Notes: generated from the sequence alone by a model not told the origin. A stretch of DNA of 46,668 nt from Methanobrevibacter thaueri (GCA_015062925.1 SUTL01000005.1:1-46668), one strand, 5' to 3'; shown: positions 24,736 through 35,489, counted from the first letter of the stretch. Numbers and translations are program-made.

Positions 24736-25626
24736 TTATTTTAGAATATCTAATAAGTTAATATTTTTATCTCCTAGTTTACCATCAAAGTTACCTGCTG
24801 ATATTCCAATAACATCTTCAAATTCTAATGCAGTGTCAATACCTGTTTTCACTGCTTTGTTCATGGATTCTGTGTTAATTGCATTTATCACTACTTCTGG
24901 AATATAGTTAACTCCTTGTGGAACTTTTGATTTATCTCCTAATTTTTCTTTTAGGGAAGGACAGTAAAAGTGATTTGTTGTTGGGCCTATTTCTGGGAAA
25001 TTTGTTTCTGGTTTGGATGCCGCTGAGCAAATGTCAAATGGTGTTGTTGCACCTTCAACATCCATTATTGCATCAATTATTGCTTCACCTGCATTTAAAA
25101 CTGCTTCTTGTGTTTTACATAAATACCAGAAGTTTCCTCCCATAGTTCCATTATTTATTTTGAATTTTTCTTCTATTTGAAAATCAGGTACTGCGATTGG
25201 TACATTTATCATTTTTCTATCATATTTTTCAACAGCCCATTCATATCCGTCTCCACAGTGCCCTACAATATCCATCATTTCTATATATTCTTCGCTGTCT
25301 TTATCTGAGTAGTCAAATATGCGTGTGAATGGTTTTACTAGTATATCTTGGCGGAGTCTGTATGATAGTTCAAATGCGAATTTTTCAACATCATCTCCTC
25401 CTAACCAGTATTGAACTATGGCTCCGAATCTGTTGTCTGGAGTTTGTGATGGGTTTAAAAATCCTTCAACTCCTCCTTCTACTCTTCCGATTACTGCACT
25501 TGGAGTTGATGTTGAGTCATATGCTGCTCGTTTAACTATGGATTCTGTTGGTCCTGTTATGAGAGCCCGTACATATTTTCCTTGGAATGCTTCAAAGAAT
25601 GTGTCTTCTACTTTATCATAATTCAT
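24736..25626 (-). CDS. ehaS: Formylmethanofuran:H4MPT formyltransferase paralogue (Ftr-like) in eha operon
   Basis: A 296-residue protein of Ftr length. Recognisable Ftr segments are [17 protein letters not shown] at the start, [11 protein letters not shown], the [11 protein letters not shown] stretch, and [22 protein letters not shown] in the second half. The genuine enzyme moves the formyl group from formylmethanofuran to tetrahydromethanopterin in the cytoplasm. This copy lies inside the eha operon, matching the second Ftr homologue known from Methanothermobacter. Whether it is catalytic is unknown. It may couple Eha to the CO2-reduction step that consumes reduced ferredoxin. The letter S is from memory and could be T. 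Confidence 0.8.
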   Translation of the reverse strand: MNYDKVEDTFFEAFQGKYVRALITGPTESIVKRAAYDSTSTPSAVIGRVEGGVEGFLNPSQTPDNRFGAIVQYWLGGDDVEKFAFELSYRLRQDILVKPFTRIFDYSDKDSEEYIEMMDIVGHCGDGYEWAVEKYDRKMINVPIAVPDFQIEEKFKINNGTMGGNFWYLCKTQEAVLNAGEAIIDAIMDVEGATTPFDICSAASKPETNFPEIGPTTNHFYCPSLKEKLGDKSKVPQGVNYIPEVVINAINTESMNKAVKTGIDTALEFEDVIGISAGNFDGKLGDKNINLLDILK

Positions 25627-25637
25627 TTTTAATACAC

Positions 25638-26681
25638 CTATCCTAATTCACCTATATTTTGACCACGAATATTATTTCTCATTTCTTTGCTGGTTTTTAA
25701 TATTTCTGAGTAGTTTTCATCTGTTATTATTTTAATTAGTGGTTTTTTGTTTGTGAATATTTCTAGAAATTTGTTTTTTATTTCTGGGTTGATATTATAG
25801 TTGTTGAATAGTTTTTCATGATTTTTTGTTGAGTTGTAGTCTTTTATGAAGTTCATAACTTTATTTTTATCATATTGTGAGTATATGTTTGCCATTATTG
25901 CTGTTGTTATTGCACTTGGTGATACTATTGCGATTTCAGCGGCTTTTAATGAGTATTCGTTGCCGTTGAATGATATACTTATTCCATTATTATCTTTAGC
26001 GAATTTTAATGGTTCTACATCTGTGATGCTGTCTCCGATGTAGAGTATTTCTTTTGGGTTGATTTTGTTGTTTTTTATGATTTCATCTATTGCTAGTTTT
26101 TTACCTTGTCCTCCGATGACATTTATGTTTTTGATTTTATCATATATGGTCATTTTTGGGATTTCTGTGAAGAATATTTCGTTGAATTTTTGGTAGTTTT
26201 CTGGGTTTTTTAGTATTGTTTTTTTGAATTCTTTGATTTTTTGAATTTCTTCAGAGTTAAGTTTAAGACTATCTATATCTATTTTTGTATAATATGTATT
26301 TTCAAATGGTACATCCATATAATCAGATACTGCTTTGATATATTGACCATAACTAGTACTTACAATATAAATATTCATAGTTTCTTTTAAGTAAGACAAT
26401 AGTAATTTTGAATCGTTAACTGCATAAATGTTATTTTTTGAAAAATCAATAAAATCATCATTATTAAGATTTTCAACCACAAAAAAAGGTAAAATTAACT
26501 TCAACGTATTACCTGCTTTGTAATCCTTCATTTTAACAACATCAACTAAATAATCATCATACAAACTAAGAATTTTAAATAATTCCCCACCATTTTCAAT
26601 ATAATAATCTGCAAGTTCATATGCATTATCATTTAAGGTTAATGGACCTTCACAATCAGTAATAAATGATTTTTCAAACAT
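25638..26681 (-). CDS. ehaR: EhaR, HAD-fold phosphohydrolase-like Eha subunit
   Basis: A 347-residue protein with HAD motifs: motif I near the N-terminus TDCEGPLT (Asp nucleophile, Glu where Asp is usual), a helical cap domain, a Lys region [12 protein letters not shown], and motif [16 protein letters not shown]. It corresponds to the archaeal family annotated as energy-converting hydrogenase A subunit R. It is soluble, with no membrane helices. Its role in the complex is unknown; a phosphatase activity is only suggested by fold. The SD GGTGA is clear. It lies 4 bases after ehaQ. Confidence 0.75.
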   Translation of the reverse strand: MFEKSFITDCEGPLTLNDNAYELADYYIENGGELFKILSLYDDYLVDVVKMKDYKAGNTLKLILPFFVVENLNNDDFIDFSKNNIYAVNDSKLLLSYLKETMNIYIVSTSYGQYIKAVSDYMDVPFENTYYTKIDIDSLKLNSEEIQKIKEFKKTILKNPENYQKFNEIFFTEIPKMTIYDKIKNINVIGGQGKKLAIDEIIKNNKINPKEILYIGDSITDVEPLKFAKDNNGISISFNGNEYSLKAAEIAIVSPSAITTAIMANIYSQYDKNKVMNFIKDYNSTKNHEKLFNNYNINPEIKNKFLEIFTNKKPLIKIITDENYSEILKTSKEMRNNIRGQNIGELG

Positions 26682-26685
26682 TGAT

Positions 26686-28044
26686 TCACCTGAAATTTAC
26701 AATTCTAATCGCATCAAGAGGACAAATAGCCTCACAATTCCTACAATAAATACATTTCTCACCATCAAACTCTATTTTATCCCCATCCAAGGATAATGCA
26801 TCAACCGGACAATTTTTAACACAAATTCCACAAGATTGACATTTAGCATCTGAAAGTGAAAAATCACCAATTCTCTGCTTGTGCAAATAAGATCTTGCAT
26901 AATACAAATCCTGATCCTTACTGTAGAAATAATCATCATAAGCACCAATTGCATCAAACTGACAAGTTTCAACACACTTACCACAATAAATACAATTACT
27001 ATTAATTTTAATCGGATTTGGACCATCCAATTCAATTGCACCAACAGGACAAACATTAAAACATTCACCGCAGGCAAGACATTTTTTATCATAAACCTCA
27101 ATATTCCTATCCATCAGATAAGAACCAACAAGTTTTGTGAATTTATCTATTTCAATACTTGTATCAAGACTGACTTTTAACTCTCTTTCCATCATATCAT
27201 TAACTTTACATTCAATGAAATTTTCAAAATCCAAATCATTAAATTCTAAAGCAATAGTCTTACCCACTTTTTGTAAAACTTTATTCAAACTAATTAAATC
27301 AAGAGATAATCTTTTAATATCATGATCTATAATACTAGATACAATATCATATGATTTAATCTCACTATACATTTTATAAGCTTTTTTACGTGAAGAATAC
27401 CTGATAGCTGTTGAAGGACAGGAATGCATACATTCTTCACACCTTGCACAATAACCCGGATTAATATATGGTAATTTATTAGTTCTACCTACATTAATAG
27501 CTCCCATTGACGGACAGACTCTTGTACAAGTCATACATCCAATACATTTATCCTGATTAACAACAATAGCCTTACCCCCTTTAACAGTTTTAGGAAGTAA
27601 TTCACCATATTTAATAGCATCAGTAGGACATACTCTAAAACAATACCCGCATCTGACACAAGTATCCTTATCAATTTGACTGTGAGGTTCCTCATTACCC
27701 TTAGCAACAATGTGAATAGAACCGTTTTTACATGCCTGAACACATGCACCACATGCTTTACATAATTTAGTGTTAATGTTGGGAACATTTTCTTTTAAAG
27801 GAGGATCCATATGAACATCAAGAGATATTGCATCATAAGGACAAGCATTACGACATAATACACAACCAAAGCAAGTGCTTTTTAATTTAATAAGACCTTC
27901 ATTTTCATCAAAATAAACTGCATCAATAGGGCATGATTCAAGACATGGTTTATCCTTACAATCAGCACATTTAGTTTGGTCAATAACATAATCAACATCA
28001 ACATGTCTTAATGGTCTTGGTGTTTTAGTATAACTATCAATCAT
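26686..28044 (-). CDS. ehaQ: EhaQ, polyferredoxin with ten [4Fe-4S] motifs
   Basis: From the ATG at 28044 it has about 452 residues; the track's upstream start would overlap ehaP by 23 bases, while AGTGG precedes this ATG. Ten cluster motifs can be counted, for example CFGCVLCRNACP, CVRCGYCFRVCP, CIGCMTCTRVCP, CARCEECMHSCP, CLACGECFNVCP and CIYCRNCEAICP; the first is a variant, CADCKDKPCLESCP. A helical spacer without cysteines (about 220-310) splits the set six plus four. Ten clusters is the hallmark of EhaQ. It carries electrons between the hydrogenase and soluble acceptors. Confidence 0.92.
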   Translation of the reverse strand: MIDSYTKTPRPLRHVDVDYVIDQTKCADCKDKPCLESCPIDAVYFDENEGLIKLKSTCFGCVLCRNACPYDAISLDVHMDPPLKENVPNINTKLCKACGACVQACKNGSIHIVAKGNEEPHSQIDKDTCVRCGYCFRVCPTDAIKYGELLPKTVKGGKAIVVNQDKCIGCMTCTRVCPSMGAINVGRTNKLPYINPGYCARCEECMHSCPSTAIRYSSRKKAYKMYSEIKSYDIVSSIIDHDIKRLSLDLISLNKVLQKVGKTIALEFNDLDFENFIECKVNDMMERELKVSLDTSIEIDKFTKLVGSYLMDRNIEVYDKKCLACGECFNVCPVGAIELDGPNPIKINSNCIYCGKCVETCQFDAIGAYDDYFYSKDQDLYYARSYLHKQRIGDFSLSDAKCQSCGICVKNCPVDALSLDGDKIEFDGEKCIYCRNCEAICPLDAIRIVNFR

Positions 28045-28054
28045 AAAAAACCAC

Positions 28055-29083
28055 TTACTCCATAAATAAATCATCATTTAAATTAGATGCTTTTACTGTT
28101 ACATGAATATTTTCACCGTCATCAAGTGAAAATTTAGCAATGAAGTATTTAATTACTGAAAACGGACATGTCTGGTAACAAATACTGCAACGTAAACATC
28201 TATCTTTATCTCTTACAATCGTATCTTCCACATCATCAAATGAAATACATCCAGTCGGACAATCAGAAATACATAATTGACATTTCTTACACTTATCCCT
28301 CTCCCAATCAATAATTCTTATTTTAAGCCTATTAACTGCATTAGTTATGATTTCTAAAGCAATTTCATTATCAGGAATGATTTTTAATGCTTTATCCCAT
28401 ATTGAAGATAACGGCACATCATATTGTAATAATCCATTTTTCTCCAATGCTCTTAAATCATCCTCTTTATTGTTAATAAACTCTTCAAGATAATCAACAC
28501 ATAAAAGGATTAAATCTTTTTGATCCTGTAAATTATCAACGAAAACTGCTTTCATAGCACCATTCACAGGACATACATCAAGACATTCTCCACAGGAAAT
28601 ACATTTAAGAGGATCAACAACAAGTTTACCGTCAACAACACTAATTGCATCCACAGGACATTGTTTCATACATTTTTTACATTTAATACATAAATAATCA
28701 TCAACAATATACTGCCTTTTAGAAGGAATAATATTAAACTCAGGCAATATTAAATGATTTAAACCACATTCCAATGTCTTCGGATCAGTTGGACAAACCT
28801 CAGCACAAAAACCACAACGAATACATGCTCCTTTTTTTATTACAGGATAAATTAAACCTTCTCTTTCTTCAGTATCCTCATCACGAACAAGTTTAATAGC
28901 ATTTGGAGATGGACATGATACTGTACATGCTCCACAACCAATACAATACTCTTTATTAACTGTTGGGAAATCTCTGAATCTCTCTGGTTTTTGAGATATT
29001 TCAGGTTCAGATTTTGCATTTGTAAATGCATCAGCCCAAGCTTTACGGGCAAAATCAAAAATATACCACATTAAAGAGGACAT
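28055..29083 (-). CDS. ehaP: EhaP, polyferredoxin with six [4Fe-4S] motifs
   Basis: A 342-residue protein with exactly six motifs: CIGCGACTVSCPSP, CIRCGFCAEVCP, CIKCKKCMKQCP, CISCGECLDVCP, CKKCQLCISDCP and CLRCSICYQTCP. A helical insert separates the fourth and fifth. The six-cluster count matches EhaP of Methanothermobacter. It is probably attached to the peripheral arm next to the small subunit EhaN and hands electrons to EhaQ or soluble ferredoxin. It starts 2 bases after ehaO ends. Confidence 0.93.
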   Translation of the reverse strand: MSSLMWYIFDFARKAWADAFTNAKSEPEISQKPERFRDFPTVNKEYCIGCGACTVSCPSPNAIKLVRDEDTEEREGLIYPVIKKGACIRCGFCAEVCPTDPKTLECGLNHLILPEFNIIPSKRQYIVDDYLCIKCKKCMKQCPVDAISVVDGKLVVDPLKCISCGECLDVCPVNGAMKAVFVDNLQDQKDLILLCVDYLEEFINNKEDDLRALEKNGLLQYDVPLSSIWDKALKIIPDNEIALEIITNAVNRLKIRIIDWERDKCKKCQLCISDCPTGCISFDDVEDTIVRDKDRCLRCSICYQTCPFSVIKYFIAKFSLDDGENIHVTVKASNLNDDLFME

Positions 29084-29085
29084 AT

Positions 29086-30210
29086 TTATTTCACCTCATC
29101 CCATTTTTTAACAATTGTTTTTCCAGCTTCATCTGTTATAGCAACTCTTTCAGCACATGCAACACACGGATCACATGATGCATAAGTTGAAACAGCATCA
29201 GCAACAGTTGGAACATCACGAATCATATATTTTGCACAGGAATCCATATTAGGAATACTTGGAGTTCTGATTGAAATATTTTTAATTAAATTACCATTAG
29301 TTTCAATCATATAAGTTACTTCACCACGAGGAGCTTCATTTCTACGCATTGCATAACCTGATTTGATTTCAGCAGGAGTACGAACTTCACCATCAGGTAT
29401 ATTTTCAATAGCTTGTCTAACTAAACTAATAGATTCTGGAATTTCATCAAATCTTGTTAAAGTTCTTGCATAATTATCTCCTTCCTTACGTCGGATAACT
29501 TTAAAATCAAAATAATCATCATAAGTATAATGACCAACACGATAATCTTCTTTAACATCAGATGCTCTTCCAATAGGACCAACAGCCCTGCCTTTAATAG
29601 CTTCTTTTTTAGACATATATCCTATTCCTTTACATCTTAAAGCAAGAGCAGGTCCCTCAGCAAACAAAGCCCTTACAATTTCAAAACGATCCTCTATCTT
29701 CTTAAGGTTTTCAAGTATTGGTTTGAAATGACTTTCATCAGCATCCATTCTCACACCACCAACAACATTCCAACCCATATTAACTCGATTTCCAGTTAAA
29801 AGTTCAATAGAATCCATTGCATATTCCCTTAACTCTAAAACATGCATGAATAATGTTTCATGATCCATTGATTTGAAAAATGTGGAATTTGCAAGTAAAT
29901 GACTTTGAATCCTATCTAATTCATTTGCTATAACTCTTAAAAATTGAGCTCTCGGAGGCACATCCACATCAGAAATTTGCTCTATAGTTTCAGCAAATGT
30001 TTGAGTGTGTTCATATGAGCAGATGCCACATACACGCTCTGAAAGATAAATTCCTTTCTGCCAAGTTTTTCCTTCAATTATTTTCTCAATACCTCTGTGA
30101 ACATAACCATATTCAATTTCTGCTTTAACAACTCTTTCCCCTTCAGTTTGAAGTTTTAACCTTATAGGTTCTTTTAAAGCAGGATGAATTGGACCAATAG
30201 GCACTATCAT
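29086..30210 (-). CDS. ehaO: EhaO, [NiFe]-hydrogenase large subunit
   Basis: A 374-residue group 4 [NiFe]-hydrogenase large subunit. The four Ni-binding cysteines are present: [19 protein letters not shown] near residue 60 and [12 protein letters not shown] near the C-terminus. [12 protein letters not shown] and [11 protein letters not shown] at the N-terminus are typical of group 4 enzymes and related complex I 49-kDa subunits. The protein ends 20 residues after the last CxxC (VKKWDEVK), and no His-containing maturation tail is visible, as expected for some group 4 members. It overlaps ehaN by 4 bases. Confidence 0.95.
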   Translation of the reverse strand: MIVPIGPIHPALKEPIRLKLQTEGERVVKAEIEYGYVHRGIEKIIEGKTWQKGIYLSERVCGICSYEHTQTFAETIEQISDVDVPPRAQFLRVIANELDRIQSHLLANSTFFKSMDHETLFMHVLELREYAMDSIELLTGNRVNMGWNVVGGVRMDADESHFKPILENLKKIEDRFEIVRALFAEGPALALRCKGIGYMSKKEAIKGRAVGPIGRASDVKEDYRVGHYTYDDYFDFKVIRRKEGDNYARTLTRFDEIPESISLVRQAIENIPDGEVRTPAEIKSGYAMRRNEAPRGEVTYMIETNGNLIKNISIRTPSIPNMDSCAKYMIRDVPTVADAVSTYASCDPCVACAERVAITDEAGKTIVKKWDEVK

Positions 30211-30656
30211 TTTTGCTCCCTCCCACGATCAGCAATAGCTTGAGGTCCAACAGCTAAAATAGCCTCTAATATTTCATTAGGTCTTGGTGGACAACCAGGA
30301 ATTTCAGCTGCAACTGGGATGAAATTGGATGCAGGAGCATTAACACGACCTCCTTCCTGATTAAAAACATCCCCAGATATTGGACAATTCCCAACTGCTA
30401 CTGCTATTTTTGGTTCAGGTGCTTTATCATACACTCTTTTTAAATTATCAATCCATTGTTCAGTTACAGCACCTGTTAACAATAGAACATCAGCTTCACG
30501 AGGATTATTGTGAACATAAATACCATATTGCTCTAAATCATATCTTGGAGATAATAATGCAACACATTCCACATCACATCCATTACATCCACCACAATTT
30601 ACTATACAGACATGTATTGAGCTTTTCCTCACAATATCCTTAATAGCATCTAACAT
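30207..30656 (-). CDS. ehaN: EhaN, [NiFe]-hydrogenase small subunit
   Basis: A 149-residue NuoB-like small subunit of the short group 4 type, carrying a single proximal [4Fe-4S] cluster. The ligands are in [29 protein letters not shown] and [12 protein letters not shown]. It passes electrons between the NiFe site of EhaO and the polyferredoxins. An excellent SD (AGGAG) precedes the ATG, and its stop overlaps the ehaO start by 4 bases. Confidence 0.95.
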   Translation of the reverse strand: MLDAIKDIVRKSSIHVCIVNCGGCNGCDVECVALLSPRYDLEQYGIYVHNNPREADVLLLTGAVTEQWIDNLKRVYDKAPEPKIAVAVGNCPISGDVFNQEGGRVNAPASNFIPVAAEIPGCPPRPNEILEAILAVGPQAIADRGREQK

Positions 30657-30674
30657 TATTTTGTACTCCTCTTT

Positions 30675-31073
30675 TTAATATTTAGCTTCTTTTTTTAATA
30701 ATTCAAATAATTCTAATTGCCCCTCTTTCAAAGCATCCTCATAAGATTTACCATTTTTAACTTCATTAACTAATTTCATTTTAAGATTCTGAGCATCTTC
30801 TTTAGATATTACTTCTAATGTACCATTAAACCAGCATAATTTTAAATCTGCATTAAATTTCTGATATAAACAAATATCTTCTGCAGATTCATATGTGGCA
30901 TGTAATGCTTGAAGAGAAGACATGTCAAATAAATGGAAAAACACTTCCTCAAGTTCATCAACAGTACAGTTAAATTCCTTGGAAAGTGGAATTATAACAT
31001 CCCTCTGCACAGCATAACTTTTAACTATTCTTTTCTGCATTAATTCTAATTTAACATCATCTTCCATTTCCAT
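30675..31073 (-). CDS. ehaM: EhaM, soluble Eha subunit
   Basis: The track begins at 31109 inside ehaL. The natural start is the ATG at 31073, which overlaps the ehaL stop as TGATG, with GGTAATGAT upstream; this gives 132 residues. The protein is hydrophilic and helical (MEMEDDVKLELMQKRIVKSYAVQRD, FNCTVDELEEVFFHLFDMSSLQALHATYESAEDICLYQKF). The position between the membrane subunits and the hydrogenase small subunit, plus size, identify it as EhaM. It is a lineage-specific subunit without known function. Confidence 0.8.
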   Translation of the reverse strand: MEMEDDVKLELMQKRIVKSYAVQRDVIIPLSKEFNCTVDELEEVFFHLFDMSSLQALHATYESAEDICLYQKFNADLKLCWFNGTLEVISKEDAQNLKMKLVNEVKNGKSYEDALKEGQLELFELLKKEAKY

Positions 31074-31381
31074 CACATCATTACCGGCCAATGAACAAAT
31101 ACATAACAAACAATTGCAATAATTAAACCAATTGCGGTTTCTTTTCTCCCATATCCTGGTCTTTCACCCATAACAAATCCTGCAAGGAAAAACCCAACTG
31201 CAGATAAAATAATATTCCTAGAATTAAATCCCAAAAACCATCCTATAATTGAAATTATAAGAAATGGAATATTAGACTTTGTTACTGCTACAAAAGGTTC
31301 TCCATGCTTAGAATAACTATACACTAAACCAAGAATTGAACCAACAGTGAATGTAATTATATAAATCATATAATCTAACAT
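31073..31381 (-). CDS. ehaL: EhaL, small membrane subunit
   Basis: A 102-residue protein with about four short membrane helices (YMIYIITFTVGSILGLVYSY, IPFLIISIIGWFLGF, NIILSAVGFFLAGFVMG, TAIGLIIAIVCYVFVHW). There is a conserved-looking loop GERPGYGRKE between helices three and four. Assignment to EhaL rests on its place in the operon order. It lies 12 bases after ehaK. Confidence 0.8.
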   Translation of the reverse strand: MLDYMIYIITFTVGSILGLVYSYSKHGEPFVAVTKSNIPFLIISIIGWFLGFNSRNIILSAVGFFLAGFVMGERPGYGRKETAIGLIIAIVCYVFVHWPVMM

Positions 31382-31393
31382 ATAATAAATCTC

Positions 31394-31648
31394 CTACATC
31401 GGTTTATAAAGCAATATGAATGCACAAATTATTGCTAAAAATGTTATAATAAAACATATTTTCTCTATACTTTCTATTTTATGTGAAAAATTACTTCTAC
31501 TAAGTAATACTAAAGATGCTAAAACAATTCCAATAACAACAATTGGAGCAATTATTGTTGAGTGGAAAAATGTTGTAATCAATCCAACAAATATTATTCC
31601 AATAGCTACCAATCCAATTAAATAAACAATTACATTTTCACTATTCAC
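31394..31648 (-). CDS. ehaK: EhaK, small membrane subunit
   Basis: An 84-residue protein with three membrane helices ([60 protein letters not shown]) joined by the short charged loop [14 protein letters not shown]. It overlaps the ehaJ stop by 4 bases. Operon order identifies it as EhaK, one of the Eha-specific integral membrane subunits. Confidence 0.8.
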   Translation of the reverse strand: MNSENVIVYLIGLVAIGIIFVGLITTFFHSTIIAPIVVIGIVLASLVLLSRSNFSHKIESIEKICFIITFLAIICAFILLYKPM

Positions 31649-32526
31649 ACTACCACCCCACTAAATATCATTACAATTGTTGCAAAGAAACAAACTGCCC
31701 CTATAGTAATCTGAGTCATCACAGAATGATTTGGAGATAAAATTGGAGTTGCAGCATTAATAAATCCTGTGACAAATGATATTACAATCATTCCAATTAA
31801 ATATCCAACTGCATTTAATGGTCCGAAGAATATTGTTAAAAACACCCAAAGCAACACATACCATGCAATAGCTTCTGAAAATAACATGAAACCTCTTAAA
31901 AATCCAAAATGCTCTGTTTCAAAACCAGATATTAGAACTTTATCCTTTGTTATTGCAAATGGAGAATATGGGGATTTTGTAATAATTAACATGAAAAACA
32001 TTAAAGCTGCAAATGGTATTGAAAATACTAATGGTCCATGTACTGACTGATAAGTAATGATTTCACCAATATTCATTGTACCAGTTAATAAATATACAAA
32101 TACAATAGCTGCAAATAAAGGAAGTTCAGTTGCCGCTGAAAGTACTGCCCTTACACAACTTAATTTACCATATGGTGAACCGGAACTTGAACCTGAGTTA
32201 TGTTCAACGATTTTATAAACAGCATAAACACCGAATAATATTAATAAAGAATCATGAGCAACAGGACCCACAATAACACCAACAATCCAGATTAATGCTA
32301 AAATAAACACAATACCAATGTAAAATACTTTAGATACAGTTTTTGGAATTGCAGTTTCTTTAAAGAAAAATTTTAAAGAGTGTATTAACTGTTGAACAAT
32401 AGGTGGTCCAGGACGTTTTTGAACACGTGCCATTACTTTCCTATGTAAGCCTAAAAGAAGACTTCCAGCTAGAAATGCAATTATAACATTGATTAAAATA
32501 TCTGCCATTAAATTCATATCTACCAC
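31645..32526 (-). CDS. ehaJ: EhaJ, NuoH/HycD-like membrane subunit
   Basis: A membrane protein of up to 293 residues. The first loop [30 protein letters not shown] is the conserved cytoplasmic loop of the NuoH/HycD family that contacts the hydrogenase module. Later loops such as [25 protein letters not shown] match the family's acidic loop. It anchors the catalytic arm and forms part of the ion path. Starts at GTG 32526, ATG 32517 or ATG 32508 are all possible; GGTAGAT best suits 32508. Confidence 0.92.
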   Translation of the reverse strand: MVDMNLMADILINVIIAFLAGSLLLGLHRKVMARVQKRPGPPIVQQLIHSLKFFFKETAIPKTVSKVFYIGIVFILALIWIVGVIVGPVAHDSLLILFGVYAVYKIVEHNSGSSSGSPYGKLSCVRAVLSAATELPLFAAIVFVYLLTGTMNIGEIITYQSVHGPLVFSIPFAALMFFMLIITKSPYSPFAITKDKVLISGFETEHFGFLRGFMLFSEAIAWYVLLWVFLTIFFGPLNAVGYLIGMIVISFVTGFINAATPILSPNHSVMTQITIGAVCFFATIVMIFSGVVV

Positions 32527-32529
32527 TCT

Positions 32530-32745
32530 TTAATATCCAGTAAATGGCTCCCTCACTCTTTCTTCCGCATCTTCAGGTTTTGGTTTAGCCATTGTTAACA
32601 AACCTAAAGATAAAATCCATAATGGAATGCCAAATATTGCTATTGTATATACTATCCATACTTTAAAATTAATAACTAAACATGCAAGAATAGCTATTGT
32701 TGATAAGATTAATAATATAATACATATGATTTTTTGATTTTCCAT
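32530..32745 (-). CDS. ehaI: EhaI, small membrane subunit
   Basis: About 71 residues from the ATG at 32745, preceded by GGTAGTGA; the track's GTG start at 32760 lies within ehaH. Two membrane helices (IICIILLILSTIAILACLVIN and WIVYTIAIFGIPLWILSLGLLTM) are followed by the polar tail KPKPEDAEERVREPF. It is one of the small Eha-specific subunits, identified by operon position between ehaH and ehaJ. Confidence 0.8.
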   Translation of the reverse strand: MENQKIICIILLILSTIAILACLVINFKVWIVYTIAIFGIPLWILSLGLLTMAKPKPEDAEERVREPFTGY

Positions 32746-32753
32746 AACTTTCA

Positions 32754-33434
32754 CTACCACAATACCAATAAAAATATTTCAACAGCTCTTACAATAATAA
32801 ATAATGAACTTAAATGAATAATAACAATGTATGGTGAACCTGCAGTTCTAAACATTTCTGCTTTACTTGCAAAGAATGGTGCTACTCCACTTTCACCTAA
32901 AATACCAAGCAACATTAATACTGCTCCAAAAACAACCATTGGACTTGCAGACATTTGTGATAAAACTGCAAGTGATAATGTTCCGGTTGATGCTAATATA
33001 ATAGCTGCACCACCAAATAAAGGTAAACTACACATCATCGCTATCAAACCATAATTAAATGCTGAATTTAAAACACTGGTTTGTTTAACTGCAGATACAA
33101 TACCAATATTAAGAATACCTACTAAAGCCATGAATAATGTGAAGTTAAATAAATCTCCAGTAATCATTGCACCAGCAGATGCAATACCGCACATCACCGC
33201 TAAAAATCTTCTTTGTTTAAGTTCTTTTGGACCAACTTTAACTTCAGTATTATGTAAATAATGCATAGTAGCTTCAATTTGAGTTTCAGGTTTACTTAAT
33301 CCAATAAGTAATGTGAATCCCAGTAAAACTGCAAATAAGAATAAATTAAATGGATTTAAGTATAATACAATATCTCCCAATGGGATTGTTCCAAGTAAAT
33401 TTCCTCCAAGTGTAACGAAATCCATCCCCATCAC
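32754..33434 (-). CDS. ehaH: EhaH, antiporter-like (NuoL/M/N-related) membrane subunit
   Basis: A 226-residue protein with about six membrane helices. [21 protein letters not shown] and [22 protein letters not shown] resemble the core of antiporter-like subunits (the loop before the KAE segment in HycC/MrpD/NuoN proteins), although it is much shorter than a complete NuoN. It is believed to be part of the ion-translocating machinery. It overlaps ehaG by one base and ehaI follows. Confidence 0.85.
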   Translation of the reverse strand: MMGMDFVTLGGNLLGTIPLGDIVLYLNPFNLFLFAVLLGFTLLIGLSKPETQIEATMHYLHNTEVKVGPKELKQRRFLAVMCGIASAGAMITGDLFNFTLFMALVGILNIGIVSAVKQTSVLNSAFNYGLIAMMCSLPLFGGAAIILASTGTLSLAVLSQMSASPMVVFGAVLMLLGILGESGVAPFFASKAEMFRTAGSPYIVIIHLSSLFIIVRAVEIFLLVLW

Positions 33435-34117
33435 TACTCCTTATCAATATCCTCTCTCATAAGTAGTCCAATTAAACCAACTTTTGAAGCTACTTTTAAT
33501 AATAATCCACATGCTGCTAAGAATAATGCTAATAACCAGTATTGAGGAGTTATGAAGAATAATAAAAATCCAATAATCCATAAACACCATGCAATTCCAG
33601 ATACTCCAGCAACACCATCTAATATTAAAACTGGAAGACCTTTTGCTTTTTTAGATAATGCATATAATACAATTCCTCCACCAGCCACTGCTCCACCAGT
33701 AAAACCAGTTAAAAAAATTCCATAACCAATTAAAACTAATGCAATGAAATTAGGTGCAGTAGTCATAATTTCCATGTCCAGAGAAAATGCCTGTGGAAAC
33801 ATTGAAGAAGAAACAGGTAAATTTGCTCTTTGATTCTGTTCGATTTTACGCATTTCCCTAGTAATTAAGATTTCAGAAATAGCTAATGTTTCAGCTAATT
33901 CAACAACCAATCCTGGTAAAATTAATGCTTCCGCCAAATCAGTTCCCACAGCAGAAACTACAAATATCATTGCAAGACCAACAAGATCAGTTAATATAAG
34001 GATAGATAATTCTTTTCTTTTCATTGCAATTGCCATAGTTGCAATAAAACCAACAATCAAACCAGCATAAATTGCAGGTAAATACATGTTAATAAATTGT
34101 TGAGGAACAAAAAGCAT
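33434..34117 (-). CDS. ehaG: EhaG, membrane subunit (DUF2105)
   Basis: A 227-residue protein with about six helices in two groups separated by a polar stretch ([20 protein letters not shown]). [25 protein letters not shown] is the clearest conserved-looking block, with acidic residues buried between hydrophobic ones that could take part in ion movement. This family is annotated as Eha membrane subunit G. It overlaps both neighbours by one base. Confidence 0.88.
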   Translation of the reverse strand: MLFVPQQFINMYLPAIYAGLIVGFIATMAIAMKRKELSILILTDLVGLAMIFVVSAVGTDLAEALILPGLVVELAETLAISEILITREMRKIEQNQRANLPVSSSMFPQAFSLDMEIMTTAPNFIALVLIGYGIFLTGFTGGAVAGGGIVLYALSKKAKGLPVLILDGVAGVSGIAWCLWIIGFLLFFITPQYWLLALFLAACGLLLKVASKVGLIGLLMREDIDKE

Positions 34118-34710
34118 TAATTATCCCTCCTCAACTGTTTATATCTTGCTTTTTCATCATTAAATTTAACTTCATTAGCAAGTTTACTGGAATCATCCAA
34201 TGCTTTCTTCACATCTTTTTTAATTTCATTTTTATCATTTTTCCTATTCATAGTATAATTAATGGATAACCATGAAGCAATGATAAATGCCATCATTAAA
34301 ATACTGGATTCAAGTATTGTATCAAATCCTCTTGTATAATACAATATTTCATCAATAAGTCCTCCAGGTGAAGAATATATTGAAGTTCCAAAGTATGGGG
34401 ATACTGATGATATCCACTGTGCTAGTGGTGACATATATCCTGTAATCATACCTAAACTTTGAGCATTATCCGGATATTGAGGGTTAATAACTCCAGCTTC
34501 GGTTAACGGTTCACCACCCCTATCATAAGGTGCTAATGCTAAACCTTCATCAACTTGCTGTTGAGGAGCCGGCCTAACATATAACTGATCAGGGTTTAAT
34601 GCCATAGGCACAATTAAACCAATTATTAAAATAATTCCAAGGCTGAATGCGAAAAGACGAGGAATATTTTTAGGTTCCGCAAGTTTATTCCATAAAACTC
34701 CAATTCTCAT
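34117..34710 (-). CDS. ehaF: EhaF, membrane subunit (DUF2106)
   Basis: A 197-residue protein with two main membrane helices, an N-terminal [20 protein letters not shown] and a later [21 protein letters not shown]. Between them is a long, probably extracytoplasmic, segment of about 90 residues ([31 protein letters not shown]). A charged cytoplasmic tail rich in K/D/E ends the protein. The operon place and shape match EhaF. It overlaps ehaE by 4 bases. Confidence 0.87.
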   Translation of the reverse strand: MRIGVLWNKLAEPKNIPRLFAFSLGIILIIGLIVPMALNPDQLYVRPAPQQQVDEGLALAPYDRGGEPLTEAGVINPQYPDNAQSLGMITGYMSPLAQWISSVSPYFGTSIYSSPGGLIDEILYYTRGFDTILESSILMMAFIIASWLSINYTMNRKNDKNEIKKDVKKALDDSSKLANEVKFNDEKARYKQLRRDN

Positions 34711-34967
34711 ACATCGGCCCCCATTTCTTCTAAACGAATAATAGCTCTGAACAATATTAAACTAATAATTACAGTTGTTGCAAGTAATGTTAATAATGCT
34801 AAAACATGATTATAACATAATAAAACTAAACAAACACCAATTGATGCAACTTCAGTGTTGAATGTTCTAACAATAGGATCATTTACTCCAGAACCCCATG
34901 CAGTGGCAATACTTCCTATGATTGCAAGGAAAATTCCCATGTAGAAAAATATATTGACACTAATCAT
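34707..34967 (-). CDS. ehaE: EhaE, membrane subunit (DUF2107)
   Basis: An 86-residue protein with three helices ([55 protein letters not shown]) and the short tail RLEEMGADV. It resembles small Mrp/NuoK-like subunits in size. Operon order and family pattern give EhaE. It overlaps ehaD and ehaF by 4 bases each. Confidence 0.87.
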   Translation of the reverse strand: MISVNIFFYMGIFLAIIGSIATAWGSGVNDPIVRTFNTEVASIGVCLVLLCYNHVLALLTLLATTVIISLILFRAIIRLEEMGADV

Positions 34968-35242
34968 TCTGCATCACCACAGACAAGTTTATTTTTTCTA
35001 ATTTCATTGATTTTCACAATAGCTAATATGAATACTACTGTTGATAATGGACCAATTAAAGCTGCGAATAATGCAACATCCAAATATTTAAATAAAACAA
35101 CACTTAAAACAAAACCTGCATCAAGTATTGAAAACATTATAACCTTATCTAATGGTTTTTTAAGGAATATAATGCCGAATGCTCCAATAATCATTAAAGC
35201 TATTGAAATTAATAATACTAAAAATTCCATTTTTTTACTCAC
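34964..35242 (-). CDS. ehaD: EhaD, membrane subunit (DUF2108)
   Basis: A 92-residue protein with three helices ([64 protein letters not shown]). The segment [19 protein letters not shown] has the look of MrpC/MnhB-type subunits. Assigned as EhaD by order and family. It overlaps both neighbours by 4 bases. Confidence 0.87.
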   Translation of the reverse strand: MSKKMEFLVLLISIALMIIGAFGIIFLKKPLDKVIMFSILDAGFVLSVVLFKYLDVALFAALIGPLSTVVFILAIVKINEIRKNKLVCGDAE

Positions 35243-35487
35243 TCCAATAGTATTTCATTATCCAGTTTTTTCAATGTATAAGCAATTGCATTTGCACTGA
35301 TTGTTGAACAGATAAAGAATGCTGCTGCAACTATAAGGGCAAATGGAGTGTTAATTATTAATGCAATTATTGCAGAAACTCCAAAACCAATAACATTTAA
35401 ATATAATAATCTTTCAGCCCTGTTTCTTGTTATTAAAGCTCTTAAGGCTACGAATATAATTATGATTCCGATGATTTCAACATACAT
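35239..35487 (-). CDS. ehaC: EhaC, membrane subunit (DUF2109)
   Basis: An 82-residue protein with three helices (EIIGIIIIFVALRALIT, YLNVIGFGVSAIIALIINTPFALIVAAAFFICSTISANAIAYTL). RNRAERLLYLNVIGFG is similar to the MrpF-like entry loop. Assigned as EhaC by order and family. It starts 2 bases after ehaB and overlaps ehaD by 4 bases. Confidence 0.87.
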   Translation of the reverse strand: MYVEIIGIIIIFVALRALITRNRAERLLYLNVIGFGVSAIIALIINTPFALIVAAAFFICSTISANAIAYTLKKLDNEILLE

Positions 35488-35489
35488 TT

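Noticed and set aside
24918-25145. Plus-strand ORFs inside the minus-strand eha operon (for example 24918, 25329, 27531 on the other frames)
   Set aside because: All are out-of-frame shadows of genes with clear family motifs; their translations are low-complexity Leu/Ile/His-rich strings.
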